This document shows, piece by piece, positions 1 to 6,764 of a DNA stretch of 10,538 nt; the stretch's first letter is position 1; each line of letters begins with the position of its first letter. Under the pieces are notes generated by a model. That model was not told where the DNA came from. It did no database searches and was given only the letters and a program-made list of their open reading frames with translations. Where the stretch lies: contig CABVAP010000077.1 in the NCBI GenBank assembly GCA_902496345.1, positions 1 through 10,538 on the forward strand, read 5' to 3'. The translations under genes were made by a program, and so were the position numbers. The stretch is from an uncultured Eubacteriales bacterium (GTDB lineage Bacteria; Bacillota; Clostridia; Lachnospirales; CAG-274).

Positions 1-23
1 TTGCGGATAAAAGTCTGCGACGC

Positions 24-98
24 TTTTTGAAATCGACAATAACGATAAAAATTAGCTTTTTCGACACTCTGATGACTGTAAGGCTTTGCCTTACAGTC
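24..98. repeat. Left copy of a diverged hairpin-bearing repeat
   Basis: Three ordered word blocks here recur near the right end of the window. TTTTTGAAATCGACAA (24-39) matches CTTTGAAAAATCGACAA (10284-10300). AAAAATTAGC plus CGACA (47-66) matches AAAAATAGC plus CGACA (10317-10331). GACTGTAAGGCTTTGCC (74-90) matches GACCGTGGGGCTTTGCC (10348-10364). Order is the same and spacing is similar, so this looks like a diverged dispersed intergenic element. No gene is recognisable in bases 1-73. The match was made by eye and the level of identity is modest. Confidence 0.4.
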
Positions 99-105
99 TT
101 TTTTT
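74..105 (+). terminator. Rho-independent terminator 1
   Basis: A perfect 11-bp stem (GACTGTAAGGC with GCCTTACAGTC) closes a TTT loop and is followed directly by seven T residues (99-105). This is a canonical intrinsic terminator for + strand transcription. It would stop transcripts arriving from upstream before the late promoter region. Confidence 0.85.
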
Positions 106-109
106 ATAC

Positions 110-144
110 AAGCCTATTGTACGCTTTGTGCAATGGCTTTTTTT
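110..144 (+). terminator. Rho-independent terminator 2
   Basis: The arms AAGCC-T-ATTGTAC (110-122) and GTGCAAT-GGCTT (128-139) pair over 12 bp, with one bulged T and one G.U pair, around the loop GCTTT. The 3' arm runs into a T tract ending at 144. Only four bases separate it from terminator 1, so the pair forms a double insulator upstream of the phage module. Confidence 0.75.
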
Positions 145-160
145 ATTTGGAATTTTGCGT

Positions 161-230
161 GGTATTTTATGTTACTTGTTGGTATCTTTTGGTATCTCTT
201 GATACTTTTTGTGATTTTATGGTACTAGAC
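161..230 (+). promoter_or_regulatory. Seven 10-bp phased GGTAY-type words upstream of the promoter
   Basis: At exact 10-base steps the sequence reads GGTAT (161), GTTAC (171), GGTAT (181), GGTAT (191), GATAC (201), GTGAT (211) and GGTAC (221). Each is followed by a T-rich half. This places related words and T tracts on one face of the helix just before a consensus -10. It could be an operator array for a late regulator, or phased T tracts that bend the DNA. The periodicity is visible in the sequence; the function is inferred. Confidence 0.5.
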
Positions 231-243
231 TATGTGTTATAAT
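215..243 (+). promoter_or_regulatory. Extended -10 promoter, probable late promoter
   Basis: TGTTATAAT at 235-243 is a perfect extended -10 (TGn plus TATAAT). The hexamer 17 bp upstream (TTTTAT, 215-220) is a poor -35, as is common for extended -10 or activator-dependent promoters. It lies downstream of two terminators and points into the terminase/head operon. The predicted start near 250 coincides with the beginning of the first repeat array, so the array would be transcribed as leader RNA. Confidence 0.55.
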
Positions 244-256
244 TTGCTTGTGTTAA

Positions 257-1005
257 GGAATTGGAGGGAGTTGGAAGAGGTTGCAAGGGATTAGAGAGGT
301 GGTAGGTAGTGGGGTTGGAAAGGGCTTGCAAGGTGGTAGGGTTTGAGGAGGTTGCAAGAGATTGCAAAAGATTTTGGGTTGGTGGGTATGGAAGTTAGAA
401 AAGGGTTGCAAGAGGTTAAAGAGGTGGTTGGGTAGGGTTTGGAAAGATGTGCAAGAGGTTTTGGTTTGGAAGAGAGATTGGAAAGGACTTGCAAGAGGTT
501 AAAGAGGTGGTAGGGTTTGAGGAGGTTGCAAGAGGTTAAAGAGGTGGTTGGGTAGGGGGAGAAAAAGGGTTGCAAGGTGGTAGGGGTGAGAGTTGGAAAA
601 GGGTTGCAAGAGGTTAAAGGGGTGGTATTGTTTGGAAAGATGTGCAAGAGGTTTTGGTTTGGAAGAGAGATTGGAAAGGACTTGCAAGAGGTTAAAGAGG
701 TGGTAGGGTTTGAGGAGGTTGCAAGAGGTTAAAGAGGTGGTTGGGTAGGGGGAGAAAAAGGGTTGCAAGGTGGTAGGGGTGAGAGTTGGAAAAGGGTTGC
801 AAGAGGTTAAAGGGGTGGTAGTGTTTGGAAAGGGTTGCAAGAGGTTAAAGGAGTGGTAGGGGTTGGAAAGATATGCAAGAGGTTTTGGTTTGGAAGAGAG
901 ATTGGAAAGGACTTGCAAGGTGGTAGGTAGTGGAGTTGGGAGAAGTTGCAAGGTGGTAGGTATGAAAGTTGAAAAAGGTTGCAAGAAATTTACAAGAGAT
1001 TAGAG
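257..1005 (+). repeat. C-poor, G-rich repeat array 1, built on TTGCAAG
   Basis: About 750 bases without a credible gene. The palindrome TTGCAA occurs exactly 17 times (starts 281, 326, 352, 362, 406, 489, 526, 570, 604, 682, 719, 763, 797, 835, 913, 946, 979). Variants GTGCAA or ATGCAA occur at 449, 642 and 873. Most steps are 33-46 bases. The word is usually continued as TTGCAAGAGGTTAAAGAGGTGG or TTGCAAGGTGGTAGG. Nearly every C on this strand lies in or next to the word; the rest is G, A and T. G-runs such as 298-318, 423-437, 543-559 and 736-752 fit two-tier quadruplex patterns. The array fills the presumed leader of the small terminase gene. Confidence 0.9.
437..822 (+). repeat. 193-bp near-perfect tandem duplication inside array 1
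   Basis: Bases 437-629 and 630-822 are head-to-tail copies. Read side by side they differ at a single position near the end (ATT against AGT). Identity continues ten bases into the next unit, and a diverged partial third copy of about 57 bases starts near 862. This indicates recent unequal recombination or slippage, so copy number may vary between isolates or be misassembled. Confidence 0.88.
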
Positions 1006-1050
1006 AGAGGCAACGTATCAAATATTTAATAAATTTGAAAGGGGGATTTT

Positions 1051-1476
1051 ATGGGGAAAAAGTTAAACGAAAGGCAAAAAAGAGCTGCCGATTACTTTAT
1101 TGAACTTGGAAACAAGACACAAGCACTTTTAAAAGCTGGTTACAAAAAAGGTTACCTCGGTAAATTTTTTGAAAACGAAGATGTTAAAGAATACATCGAA
1201 GAACGTCTTAAACTTCTTGACGAAGAACGAATTGCTTCTGCAAGAGAAGTTATGCGTTACCTTACTTCTGTTATGAGAGGTGAACAAAAAGAAGAAGTCG
1301 TTGTTGTCGAAGGGGGCGACAATGGTGCTTGTGCAAGAAATATTGAAAAAGATATTTCAGCAAAGGACAGGCTTAAAGCTGCTGAACTTTTGGGAAAAAG
1401 GTTTGGAATATACACCGAAAAAGTTAAAGTAGACGGAGGGGTTTCGGTAGTTTTTAAAGATGATGTTTCAGAATGA
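1051..1476 (+). CDS. terS: Terminase small subunit
   Basis: A 141-residue protein that recognises phage DNA and recruits the large subunit to start packaging. The N-terminal region (about 5-55), LNERQKRAADYFIELGNKTQ with following LLKAGY, is the typical DNA-binding helix-turn-helix start of the Terminase_2 family. Charged helices follow (45-85). The C-terminus has the usual 'AKDRLKAAELLGKRFG' helix (about 104-119) and a short beta tail, VSVVFKDD, likely to contact the large subunit. The ATG at 1051 is preceded by GAAAGGGGG at 1037-1045. Unusually, the gene is isolated between two large repeat arrays instead of abutting the large subunit gene. GCAAGA words also occur inside the gene at 1240 and 1332, which may be chance (Ala-Arg codons). 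Family assignment is firm; DNA-site specificity is unknown. Confidence 0.88.
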   Translation: MGKKLNERQKRAADYFIELGNKTQALLKAGYKKGYLGKFFENEDVKEYIEERLKLLDEERIASAREVMRYLTSVMRGEQKEEVVVVEGGDNGACARNIEKDISAKDRLKAAELLGKRFGIYTEKVKVDGGVSVVFKDDVSE

Positions 1477-1500
1477 TGTATTTAGTATGGAAAATAATTT

Positions 1501-2000
1501 TTAAATTGGTAAGGGGAGTTGTAGGGAGTTAGGATTGTAAAAAAAGTTTTGAGCTGGTAAGGGGAGTTGTGAGGAGTTGGGATTGTAAAACAGGTTTTGA
1601 ATTGTTAAGGGTAGTTGTGGGGGAGTTGTAGAAAGTTGGGATTGTAAAAAAAGTTTTGAGCTGGTAAGGGTAGTTGTGAGGAGTTAGGATTGTAAAAAAA
1701 GTTTTGAGCTGGTAAGGGTAGTTGTGAGGAGTTGGGATTGTAAAACAGGTTTTGAATTGTTAAGGGTAGTTGTGGGGGAGTTGTAGAAAGTTAGGATTGT
1801 AAAAAAGTTTTGAGTTGGTAAGGGTAGTTGTGAGGAGTTGGGATTGTGAAAAAAGTTTTGAATTGGTAAGGGGAGTTTGAGAAAATTTAGGACTTTGAAA
1901 AAGTTTTGAGTTAGTAAGGGTAGTTGTGAGGAGTTGGGATTGTGAAACAGGTTTTGAATTGTTAAGGGTAGTTTAAAAGACGTAGGATTTTGTAATTAAG
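1501..2000 (+). repeat. C-poor repeat array 2, ten units of 48 or 58-59 bp
   Basis: About 500 bases between terS and terL with no credible gene. Units start at about 1501, 1547, 1595, 1654, 1702, 1750, 1808, 1856, 1904 and 1952. The basic 48-base unit reads TTTTGAGCTGGTAAGGGTAG, then TTGTGAGGAGTTGGGATTGT, then AAAAAAAG. Units 3 and 6 carry a 10-11-base insertion (GGGGGAGTTGTAGAAAG). Units 2-3 recur as units 5-6 exactly 155 bases on, giving a higher-order repeat. Ends alternate between AAAAAAG and AAACAGG. C is almost absent, limited to GAGCTGG, AAACAGG and two or three other sites. The words differ from array 1. The last unit runs into the terL ribosome binding site. Confidence 0.9.
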
Positions 2001-2017
2001 AAAGGGGGTAAGAGGAA

Positions 2018-3271
2018 ATGAAAGAAAATGTTAAGGAAATATCTCTACAAAATATCATTGGCAAGGGATATGCTGATTTTTGGAATTTTACTGGCAGATA
2101 CAGGGTTTGCAAAGGCTCTAGAGCTAGTAAAAAAAGCAAAACAACTGCTTTGAACTTTATATATCGCATTATGAAATACAAGGGTTCTAACTTACTTGTT
2201 ATCAGAAAAGTTTTTTCAACATTGAAAGACAGCTGTTTCTCTGAACTTCAATGGGCTATTAATCGAATTGGAGTTTCTAAACTTTGGGAAATTAAGCTTT
2301 CGCCCCTTGAAATGATATACAAACCTACTGGTCAAAAAATATTTTTTCGTGGACTTGATGACCCTCTTAAAATAACATCTATTACTGTTAAAGACGGATA
2401 CCTTTGCTGGTTATGGATTGAAGAAGCATACGAAGTTAACAACGAAGCTGACTTTAATATGCTTGATGAATCTATAAGAGGGGTCGTCCCTGAACATCTA
2501 TTTAAACAAATTACCATTACTTTAAACCCTTGGAACGAACGTCATTGGATAAAAAAACGCTTTTTTGATGCCGATGATGACCCTGATATTCTCGCTAAAA
2601 CAACTAATTATACTTGTAACGAATTTCTTGACAAAAGTGATTTAAAAGTTTTTGAAGATATGAAAAAATATAATCCTAAAAGATATAAAGTCGCTGGCCT
2701 CGGTATGTGGGGAATTTCTGACGGCGTTATATTTGAAAATTGGGAAGAAATTAATTTTGATATTTCTCAAATTCTTAAAAGAAATTCTATTCAAAGCGTT
2801 TTTGGCCTTGACTTTGGTTATACTAACGACCCTACTGCATTTTTTGCCGGACTTGTTGACACCAAAACAAAAGAGATTTTTGTCTTTGATGAAATCTATA
2901 AAAAATCACTCACTAACTCTATGATTTACAATGAAATCTACAAAAAGGGATTTTCAAAAGAAAGAATTATCGCTGATAGTGCCGAACCTAAGTCAATCGC
3001 TGAACTTCAAGAGCTTGGTCTTAAAGGAATTATCAAGGCAAGAAAGGGCAAAGACAGCATACTTAATGGTATTCAATTTATTCAAGACTTTAAAATATTT
3101 ATTCTACCTAAATGTACAAACTTTATTACCGAAATATCTAACTATTCCTGGGACAAAAACAGGTTTGGTGACTCTATTAATGTGCCTTGTGACGATTTTA
3201 ATCACCTTATGGACGCTATGAGATACGCTATGGAAGGGGTATCATCTGGAAACAGATTCTCTTTTGATTAG
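2018..3271 (+). CDS. terL: Terminase large subunit
   Basis: The 417-residue DNA packaging motor, with an N-terminal ATPase that drives translocation and a C-terminal RNase H-like nuclease that cuts concatemers at the portal. Walker A-like KGSRASKKSKTT is at 32-43, Walker B LCWLWIEE at 129-136, and the coupling motif ITLNP at 167-171. Nuclease acidic residues fit D265 (FGLDFGYTNDP), D320 (IIADSAEP) and D399 (DDFNHLMDAMRY). Length and motifs match the PBSX XtmB-like group. The ATG at 2018 follows AAAGGGGGT, which is the tail of repeat array 2. All catalytic motifs look intact, so the packaging motor should be functional. Overlapping reading frames inside it are shadows. Confidence 0.95.
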   Translation: MKENVKEISLQNIIGKGYADFWNFTGRYRVCKGSRASKKSKTTALNFIYRIMKYKGSNLLVIRKVFSTLKDSCFSELQWAINRIGVSKLWEIKLSPLEMIYKPTGQKIFFRGLDDPLKITSITVKDGYLCWLWIEEAYEVNNEADFNMLDESIRGVVPEHLFKQITITLNPWNERHWIKKRFFDADDDPDILAKTTNYTCNEFLDKSDLKVFEDMKKYNPKRYKVAGLGMWGISDGVIFENWEEINFDISQILKRNSIQSVFGLDFGYTNDPTAFFAGLVDTKTKEIFVFDEIYKKSLTNSMIYNEIYKKGFSKERIIADSAEPKSIAELQELGLKGIIKARKGKDSILNGIQFIQDFKIFILPKCTNFITEISNYSWDKNRFGDSINVPCDDFNHLMDAMRYAMEGVSSGNRFSFD

Positions 3272-3326
3272 CTCTTATATAGCATCTATTCATTAGGCAT
3301 ATAAAATGAAATTTGATTTATTTGAA

Positions 3327-3334
3327 AGGAGGTG
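3327..3334 (+). promoter_or_regulatory. Ribosome binding site that sets the portal start at GTG 3340
   Basis: AAGGAGGTG lies at 3326-3334. The in-frame codon at the right distance is GTG 3340. The ATG at 3338 overlaps it but is in another frame that encodes nothing recognisable. The upstream in-frame TTG codons at 3313 and 3322 precede or overlap the binding site itself and cannot be served by it. Confidence 0.8.
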
Positions 3335-3339
3335 AATAT

Positions 3340-4752
3340 GTGTTTTTTAATGAGTACAATTTACAAAAAGACTACAATATCCAAAAATTTTATTCTGACC
3401 TTAAAGACAATGACTTTTTTAGTGTTATTGAAAATGCAATTTCTAGTTTTAAGGTTTCAAGAAAAAGGGCTGATATGCTGACTGGTGAACGTTACTATGA
3501 CGGCGTTCACGACATAATTAACAGGAAACGTACCGTTATTGGGCAAGGTGGCGAACTTACTGAAGTCGATAATCTTCCTAACAACATTATAATTGACAAC
3601 CAATACTCTCGTATGGTTGACCAGAAAAACAACTATTTATTATCTAAAGATTTGACCTTTCAATCTGATGATATTGAATTTTTGAAATGCGTTAAAAGTA
3701 TATTAGGCCCTAAATTTAAAAAGCTTCTAAAAGGTGTGGGGCAAGATACTCTTAACTGTGGAATTGGATATATCTACATATACTACAACCAATTTGGTAA
3801 GCTTGATTTTAAAAGATTTACACCTTTTGAAATTATCCCTTTTTGGAAAGACGAAGAACATTCTATTTTGGATTTTGCCGTTAGAGTTTACGAAGTTCAA
3901 CGCTTTGTAAACGGCGAAGAAGTCTTTATCGAAAAAGTTGAATTATACAACAATGACGGTATTCAGAGGTTTGTCCTTGAAGGGAAAAGGCTTATACCAG
4001 AAGATGATGGAAAAATTACACCATATATTACCGTTGACGGAAATGCCTTTTCTTTCGGTAAAGTCCCTATTATTGCTTTTAGACAAAATGACAGGGAACT
4101 TCCTCTTATATTAAGGGTTAAAGCCCTTCAGGATTCCCTTAATATTATTGAATCTGACTTTATGAACAATATTCAGGAAGATGCTAGAAATACTATTCTT
4201 GTACTTAAAAATTATGACGGTACTAACCTTGGTGAATTTAGAAAAAATCTCGCTAAATTTGGTGTTGTTAAAGTTAAAAGTATTGATGGCTCTGACGGTG
4301 GGGTTTCTGCTCTTAAAATTGATGTAAACTGCGAAAACTTTAAAACGGTTATAGCTGTCCTTAAAACGGCAATAGTTGAAAATGCAAGGGGTATTGACTC
4401 TAAATCTGACAAAATGTATGGGGATTTAAGCAAAATGAATATCCAAAGCATATACAGCGATATTGACCTTGACGCTAACTCTATGGAAAGTGAATTTAAA
4501 GCATCTTTATATGATTTATTATTTTTTGTTAGATTTTATATCAAAAATAAAGGTATTGGAGATTTCGATTTTTCTGATATTGATATTATCTTTAACAGGG
4601 ATATTTTAATAAATGAAACCGAAACTATCGACAACTGTATCAAGTCTTTACAAATTTTATCGACCGATACCGTCATTGCCCAACACCCTTGGGTTAGCGA
4701 TGTATTAACTGAAATCTCTAAAAAAAAGGAGGAATCTTATTATGAAAATTGA
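3340..4752 (+). CDS. Portal protein (SPP1 gp6-like)
   Basis: A 470-residue protein (from GTG 3340) forming the ring at the unique capsid vertex through which DNA enters and leaves. It matches the SPP1 gp6-type portal family in the 'RYYDGVHDI' start of the clip/wing region, the 'NNIIIDNQYSRMVDQKNNYLL' stretch (about 90-110 of the mature numbering), and the 'FGKVPIIAFRQND' strand with the following long helical crown, ending in charged helices. Length is normal for the family. A longer reading from TTG 3313 would include the ribosome binding site in the protein and is rejected. Its 3' end overlaps the scaffold gene by 11 bases. No Mu-F-like minor head gene follows, although one often sits here in related phages. 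Confidence 0.88.
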   Translation: MFFNEYNLQKDYNIQKFYSDLKDNDFFSVIENAISSFKVSRKRADMLTGERYYDGVHDIINRKRTVIGQGGELTEVDNLPNNIIIDNQYSRMVDQKNNYLLSKDLTFQSDDIEFLKCVKSILGPKFKKLLKGVGQDTLNCGIGYIYIYYNQFGKLDFKRFTPFEIIPFWKDEEHSILDFAVRVYEVQRFVNGEEVFIEKVELYNNDGIQRFVLEGKRLIPEDDGKITPYITVDGNAFSFGKVPIIAFRQNDRELPLILRVKALQDSLNIIESDFMNNIQEDARNTILVLKNYDGTNLGEFRKNLAKFGVVKVKSIDGSDGGVSALKIDVNCENFKTVIAVLKTAIVENARGIDSKSDKMYGDLSKMNIQSIYSDIDLDANSMESEFKASLYDLLFFVRFYIKNKGIGDFDFSDIDIIFNRDILINETETIDNCIKSLQILSTDTVIAQHPWVSDVLTEISKKKEESYYEN

Positions 4753-5122
4753 AAAACTTTTGGAAATGGGTTTGACCGAAGAACAGGCTAACGCTATTTT
4801 AGCAATGAACGAGGAAAACCTTAACAAAACAAAAATTGAACTTGGCGTTGAAAATGCCCTTATTAAACACAATGCTAAAAATCTTAAAGCTGTTTCTGCT
4901 TTAATCGATTTTGACAAAATTACTAACAATGACGGTAAAATTCAAGGTATTGAAGAACAAATTCAAGCCCTTAAAGCTGGTCAGGAAACGGCATTTTTAT
5001 TCGGAAACAATGACAAAACCGTCTTTGGTGCCAACGCCGAAGAGGGTAAAGACAGAGGTAAACCTAAAAACGTTAGAAAAATGACATACACTGAAATGTG
5101 CAGAAATTCTGCTAATATTTAA
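4742..5122 (+). CDS. Putative scaffold protein (gp20-like), short form
   Basis: A 126-residue protein, probably the internal scaffold for capsid assembly. The N-terminus MKIEKLLEMGLTEEQANAIL and the segment 'LGVENALIKHNAKNLKAVSA' with 'LIDFDKI...GIEEQIQALKAGQETAFLF' match the two ends of the phage minor structural protein GP20/scaffold family. Family members I recall are about 180-200 residues, with a long coiled coil between these ends. Here only about ten residues separate them, so the coiled coil is almost absent. The ATG at 4742 lies inside the portal end and has a strong AAGGAGGAA site at 4726-4734. It sits directly upstream of the major capsid gene, the usual scaffold position. No protease domain is seen. 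Confidence 0.72.
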   Translation: MKIEKLLEMGLTEEQANAILAMNEENLNKTKIELGVENALIKHNAKNLKAVSALIDFDKITNNDGKIQGIEEQIQALKAGQETAFLFGNNDKTVFGANAEEGKDRGKPKNVRKMTYTEMCRNSANI

Positions 5123-5153
5123 TTTTTTATATTTATTTAAGGAGTGATATTTT

Positions 5154-6203
5154 ATGGCTAAATTTGATAGTAAAAGTTTTAACCCTCAAGCTTTTGGTAA
5201 ATATGTTGAAATTTTACCTAAAGTTAAGAAAAATGAATTATTGCGTGGTGGCGTTCTTAAAGGTAATTCTGAAATTAAAAGTGCATTTAGTGACCAAACC
5301 GGTACGTCTTACGCTATTTTACCTATGTACGGTATAATCGGTGGCGAACCTATTAACTATGACGGTGAAAACGATATTACTGCTGAAACTACTTCTACTT
5401 TTGAAAGAGGCGTTGTCGTTGTCGGTAGGGCTAAAGCTTGGCTCGAAAATGATTTCTCGGAAGATATTACCGGTGGTGCTAAATTTATGGATAATGTCGC
5501 TGTTCAAGTAAGTGATTATTTTGACGATATTGACGAACTTACTTTGCTTTCTATATTACAAGGTATCTTTAATATGAAAGGTGAAAAAAATCTTGAGTTC
5601 GTAAATGAACATACTTATGATATTTCTACCCTTACAGGCGATAAGGCTTTTGCTGATGCTACTACATTAAACAATGCAATTCAAAAAGCTGGTGGTGACA
5701 ACAAAAGTAAATTTAGCGTTGTTATTATGCACAGTGCTGTCGCTACTAATCTTGAAAATCTTAACCTTTTGGGATACCTTAAACAAACAGACCAATCTGG
5801 TATACAAAGAGATTTAACACTCGCTACTTGGAACGGTAGAGCCGTACTTATTGATGATTCTATGCCTGTTACTGAAAAAGACGGTTACAATCTATACACA
5901 ACTTACATACTCGGCAACGGTGCTTTTGACTATGAAGATATTGGTGCTAAAGTCCCTTTTGAAATGTACAGAAATCCTGAAATTAACGGTGGTCAAGATA
6001 CTTTATACGCTAGAACTAGAAAATGCTTTGCTCCTTTTGGTATATCTTATACTAAAACTAACCAAAAGAGCCTTTCCCCAACAAACGCAGAACTTGCTGA
6101 CGGTGATAACTGGGAACTTGTAAACAATGGTGAATCCGGTGTCGCAAAACAATATATCAATCACAAAGCTATTTCTATCGCTAGAATTATTTCAAAGGGT
6201 TAA
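5154..6203 (+). CDS. Major capsid protein (gp13-like)
   Basis: A 349-residue coat protein that builds the icosahedral head. It begins MAKFDSKSFNPQAFGKYVE and contains 'SAFSDQTGTSYAILPMYG', 'RGVVVVGRAKAWLENDFSED' and 'TGGAKFMDNVAVQVSDYFDD'. These are hallmarks I recognise from Clostridia phage coat proteins of the gp13-like group with a presumed HK97 fold. No N-terminal propeptide is evident and no protease is encoded nearby, consistent with assembly on a separate scaffold. ATG 5154 follows TAAGGAGTGA. Position between scaffold and connector genes supports the call. The pfam-level name is from memory; the role is well supported by context. Confidence 0.85.
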   Translation: MAKFDSKSFNPQAFGKYVEILPKVKKNELLRGGVLKGNSEIKSAFSDQTGTSYAILPMYGIIGGEPINYDGENDITAETTSTFERGVVVVGRAKAWLENDFSEDITGGAKFMDNVAVQVSDYFDDIDELTLLSILQGIFNMKGEKNLEFVNEHTYDISTLTGDKAFADATTLNNAIQKAGGDNKSKFSVVIMHSAVATNLENLNLLGYLKQTDQSGIQRDLTLATWNGRAVLIDDSMPVTEKDGYNLYTTYILGNGAFDYEDIGAKVPFEMYRNPEINGGQDTLYARTRKCFAPFGISYTKTNQKSLSPTNAELADGDNWELVNNGESGVAKQYINHKAISIARIISKG

Positions 6204-6218
6204 AAAGGGGTGTCCTAT

Positions 6219-6764
6219 TTGACGGATTTAATTGATTTAACACAACTTACTGAAAAAGTTATAAAAAGACTTCAACAAATCGGGTATTCTGGTTTTAATC
6301 AAATCGAAAATCCTGATGAGCTATATATCGGAGAAAGTCAAAGCTCTAACTTACAAGGGGATACAGAGGTATTAGGTGATGTCAATATTAATTTCGATGT
6401 TGACGAAAATAAAGAAAAAGAACTTCAAAGACAAAAAGACCTTATTGAATCTGAAATATTAAAGGTTTATGACTTCCTTGATATATCGTTTGGTATAAGG
6501 GAAATTGATGAACAGATAGAGAGAGTTATTATCGAAAGAGCTTGTGGAAACTTTTTATTCTTTATGAAAAATTATAACGGAACGGACTCTTTTCAAGATT
6601 ATGAAGATGATGAAATTGTAAAAGAAATTCTTGAGGGTGACGTTAAAGTTGCTTTTGAAACATCTAACAAGCTGTCTAAAGAACAAAGGGTTGACAAAAT
6701 TATTGACTATCTTATGGGATATGGTGAGGACATTATTATTTCAAAGAGGTGTATCAAGTGGTGA
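6219..6764 (+). CDS. Probable head-tail connector protein
   Basis: A 181-residue protein in the first position after the capsid gene, where adaptor proteins that dock on the portal are encoded. The N-terminus LIDLTQLTEKVIKRLQQIGY is helical. A low-complexity acidic stretch follows (about 40-75). Then comes a helical core 'EILKVYDFLDISFGIREIDEQIERVIIERACGNFLFFMKNY', broken here for length: EILKVYDFLDIS then QIERVIIERACGNFLFFMK. The C-terminus is QRVDKIIDYLMGYGEDIIIS followed by KRCIKW, resembling connectors of Clostridium myophages. I chose TTG 6219, 8 bases after AAGGGG (6205-6210). GTG 6210 is a possible alternative that overlaps that site. The end overlaps the next gene. Exact family is uncertain. 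Confidence 0.6.
   Translation: MTDLIDLTQLTEKVIKRLQQIGYSGFNQIENPDELYIGESQSSNLQGDTEVLGDVNINFDVDENKEKELQRQKDLIESEILKVYDFLDISFGIREIDEQIERVIIERACGNFLFFMKNYNGTDSFQDYEDDEIVKEILEGDVKVAFETSNKLSKEQRVDKIIDYLMGYGEDIIISKRCIKW

Noticed and set aside
27..242. A 71-residue plus-strand frame.
   Set aside because: It runs through two intrinsic terminators, the phased repeats and the -10 promoter, and shows no recognisable domain.
291..984. Two long minus-strand reading frames (118 and 161 residues) rich in Leu, Pro, Ser and Thr.
   Set aside because: They arise from the C-poor + strand repeats, which lack minus-strand stops in one frame. The products are repetitive and low-complexity, and I see no support for translation.
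257..2000. CRISPR array.
   Set aside because: Units are contiguous or variably spaced, with related sequence throughout. There are no unique spacers of constant length and no cas genes.
3313..3339. Portal start at TTG 3313 or 3322.
   Set aside because: These codons lie before or on the ribosome binding site at 3326-3334. GTG 3340 is correctly spaced.
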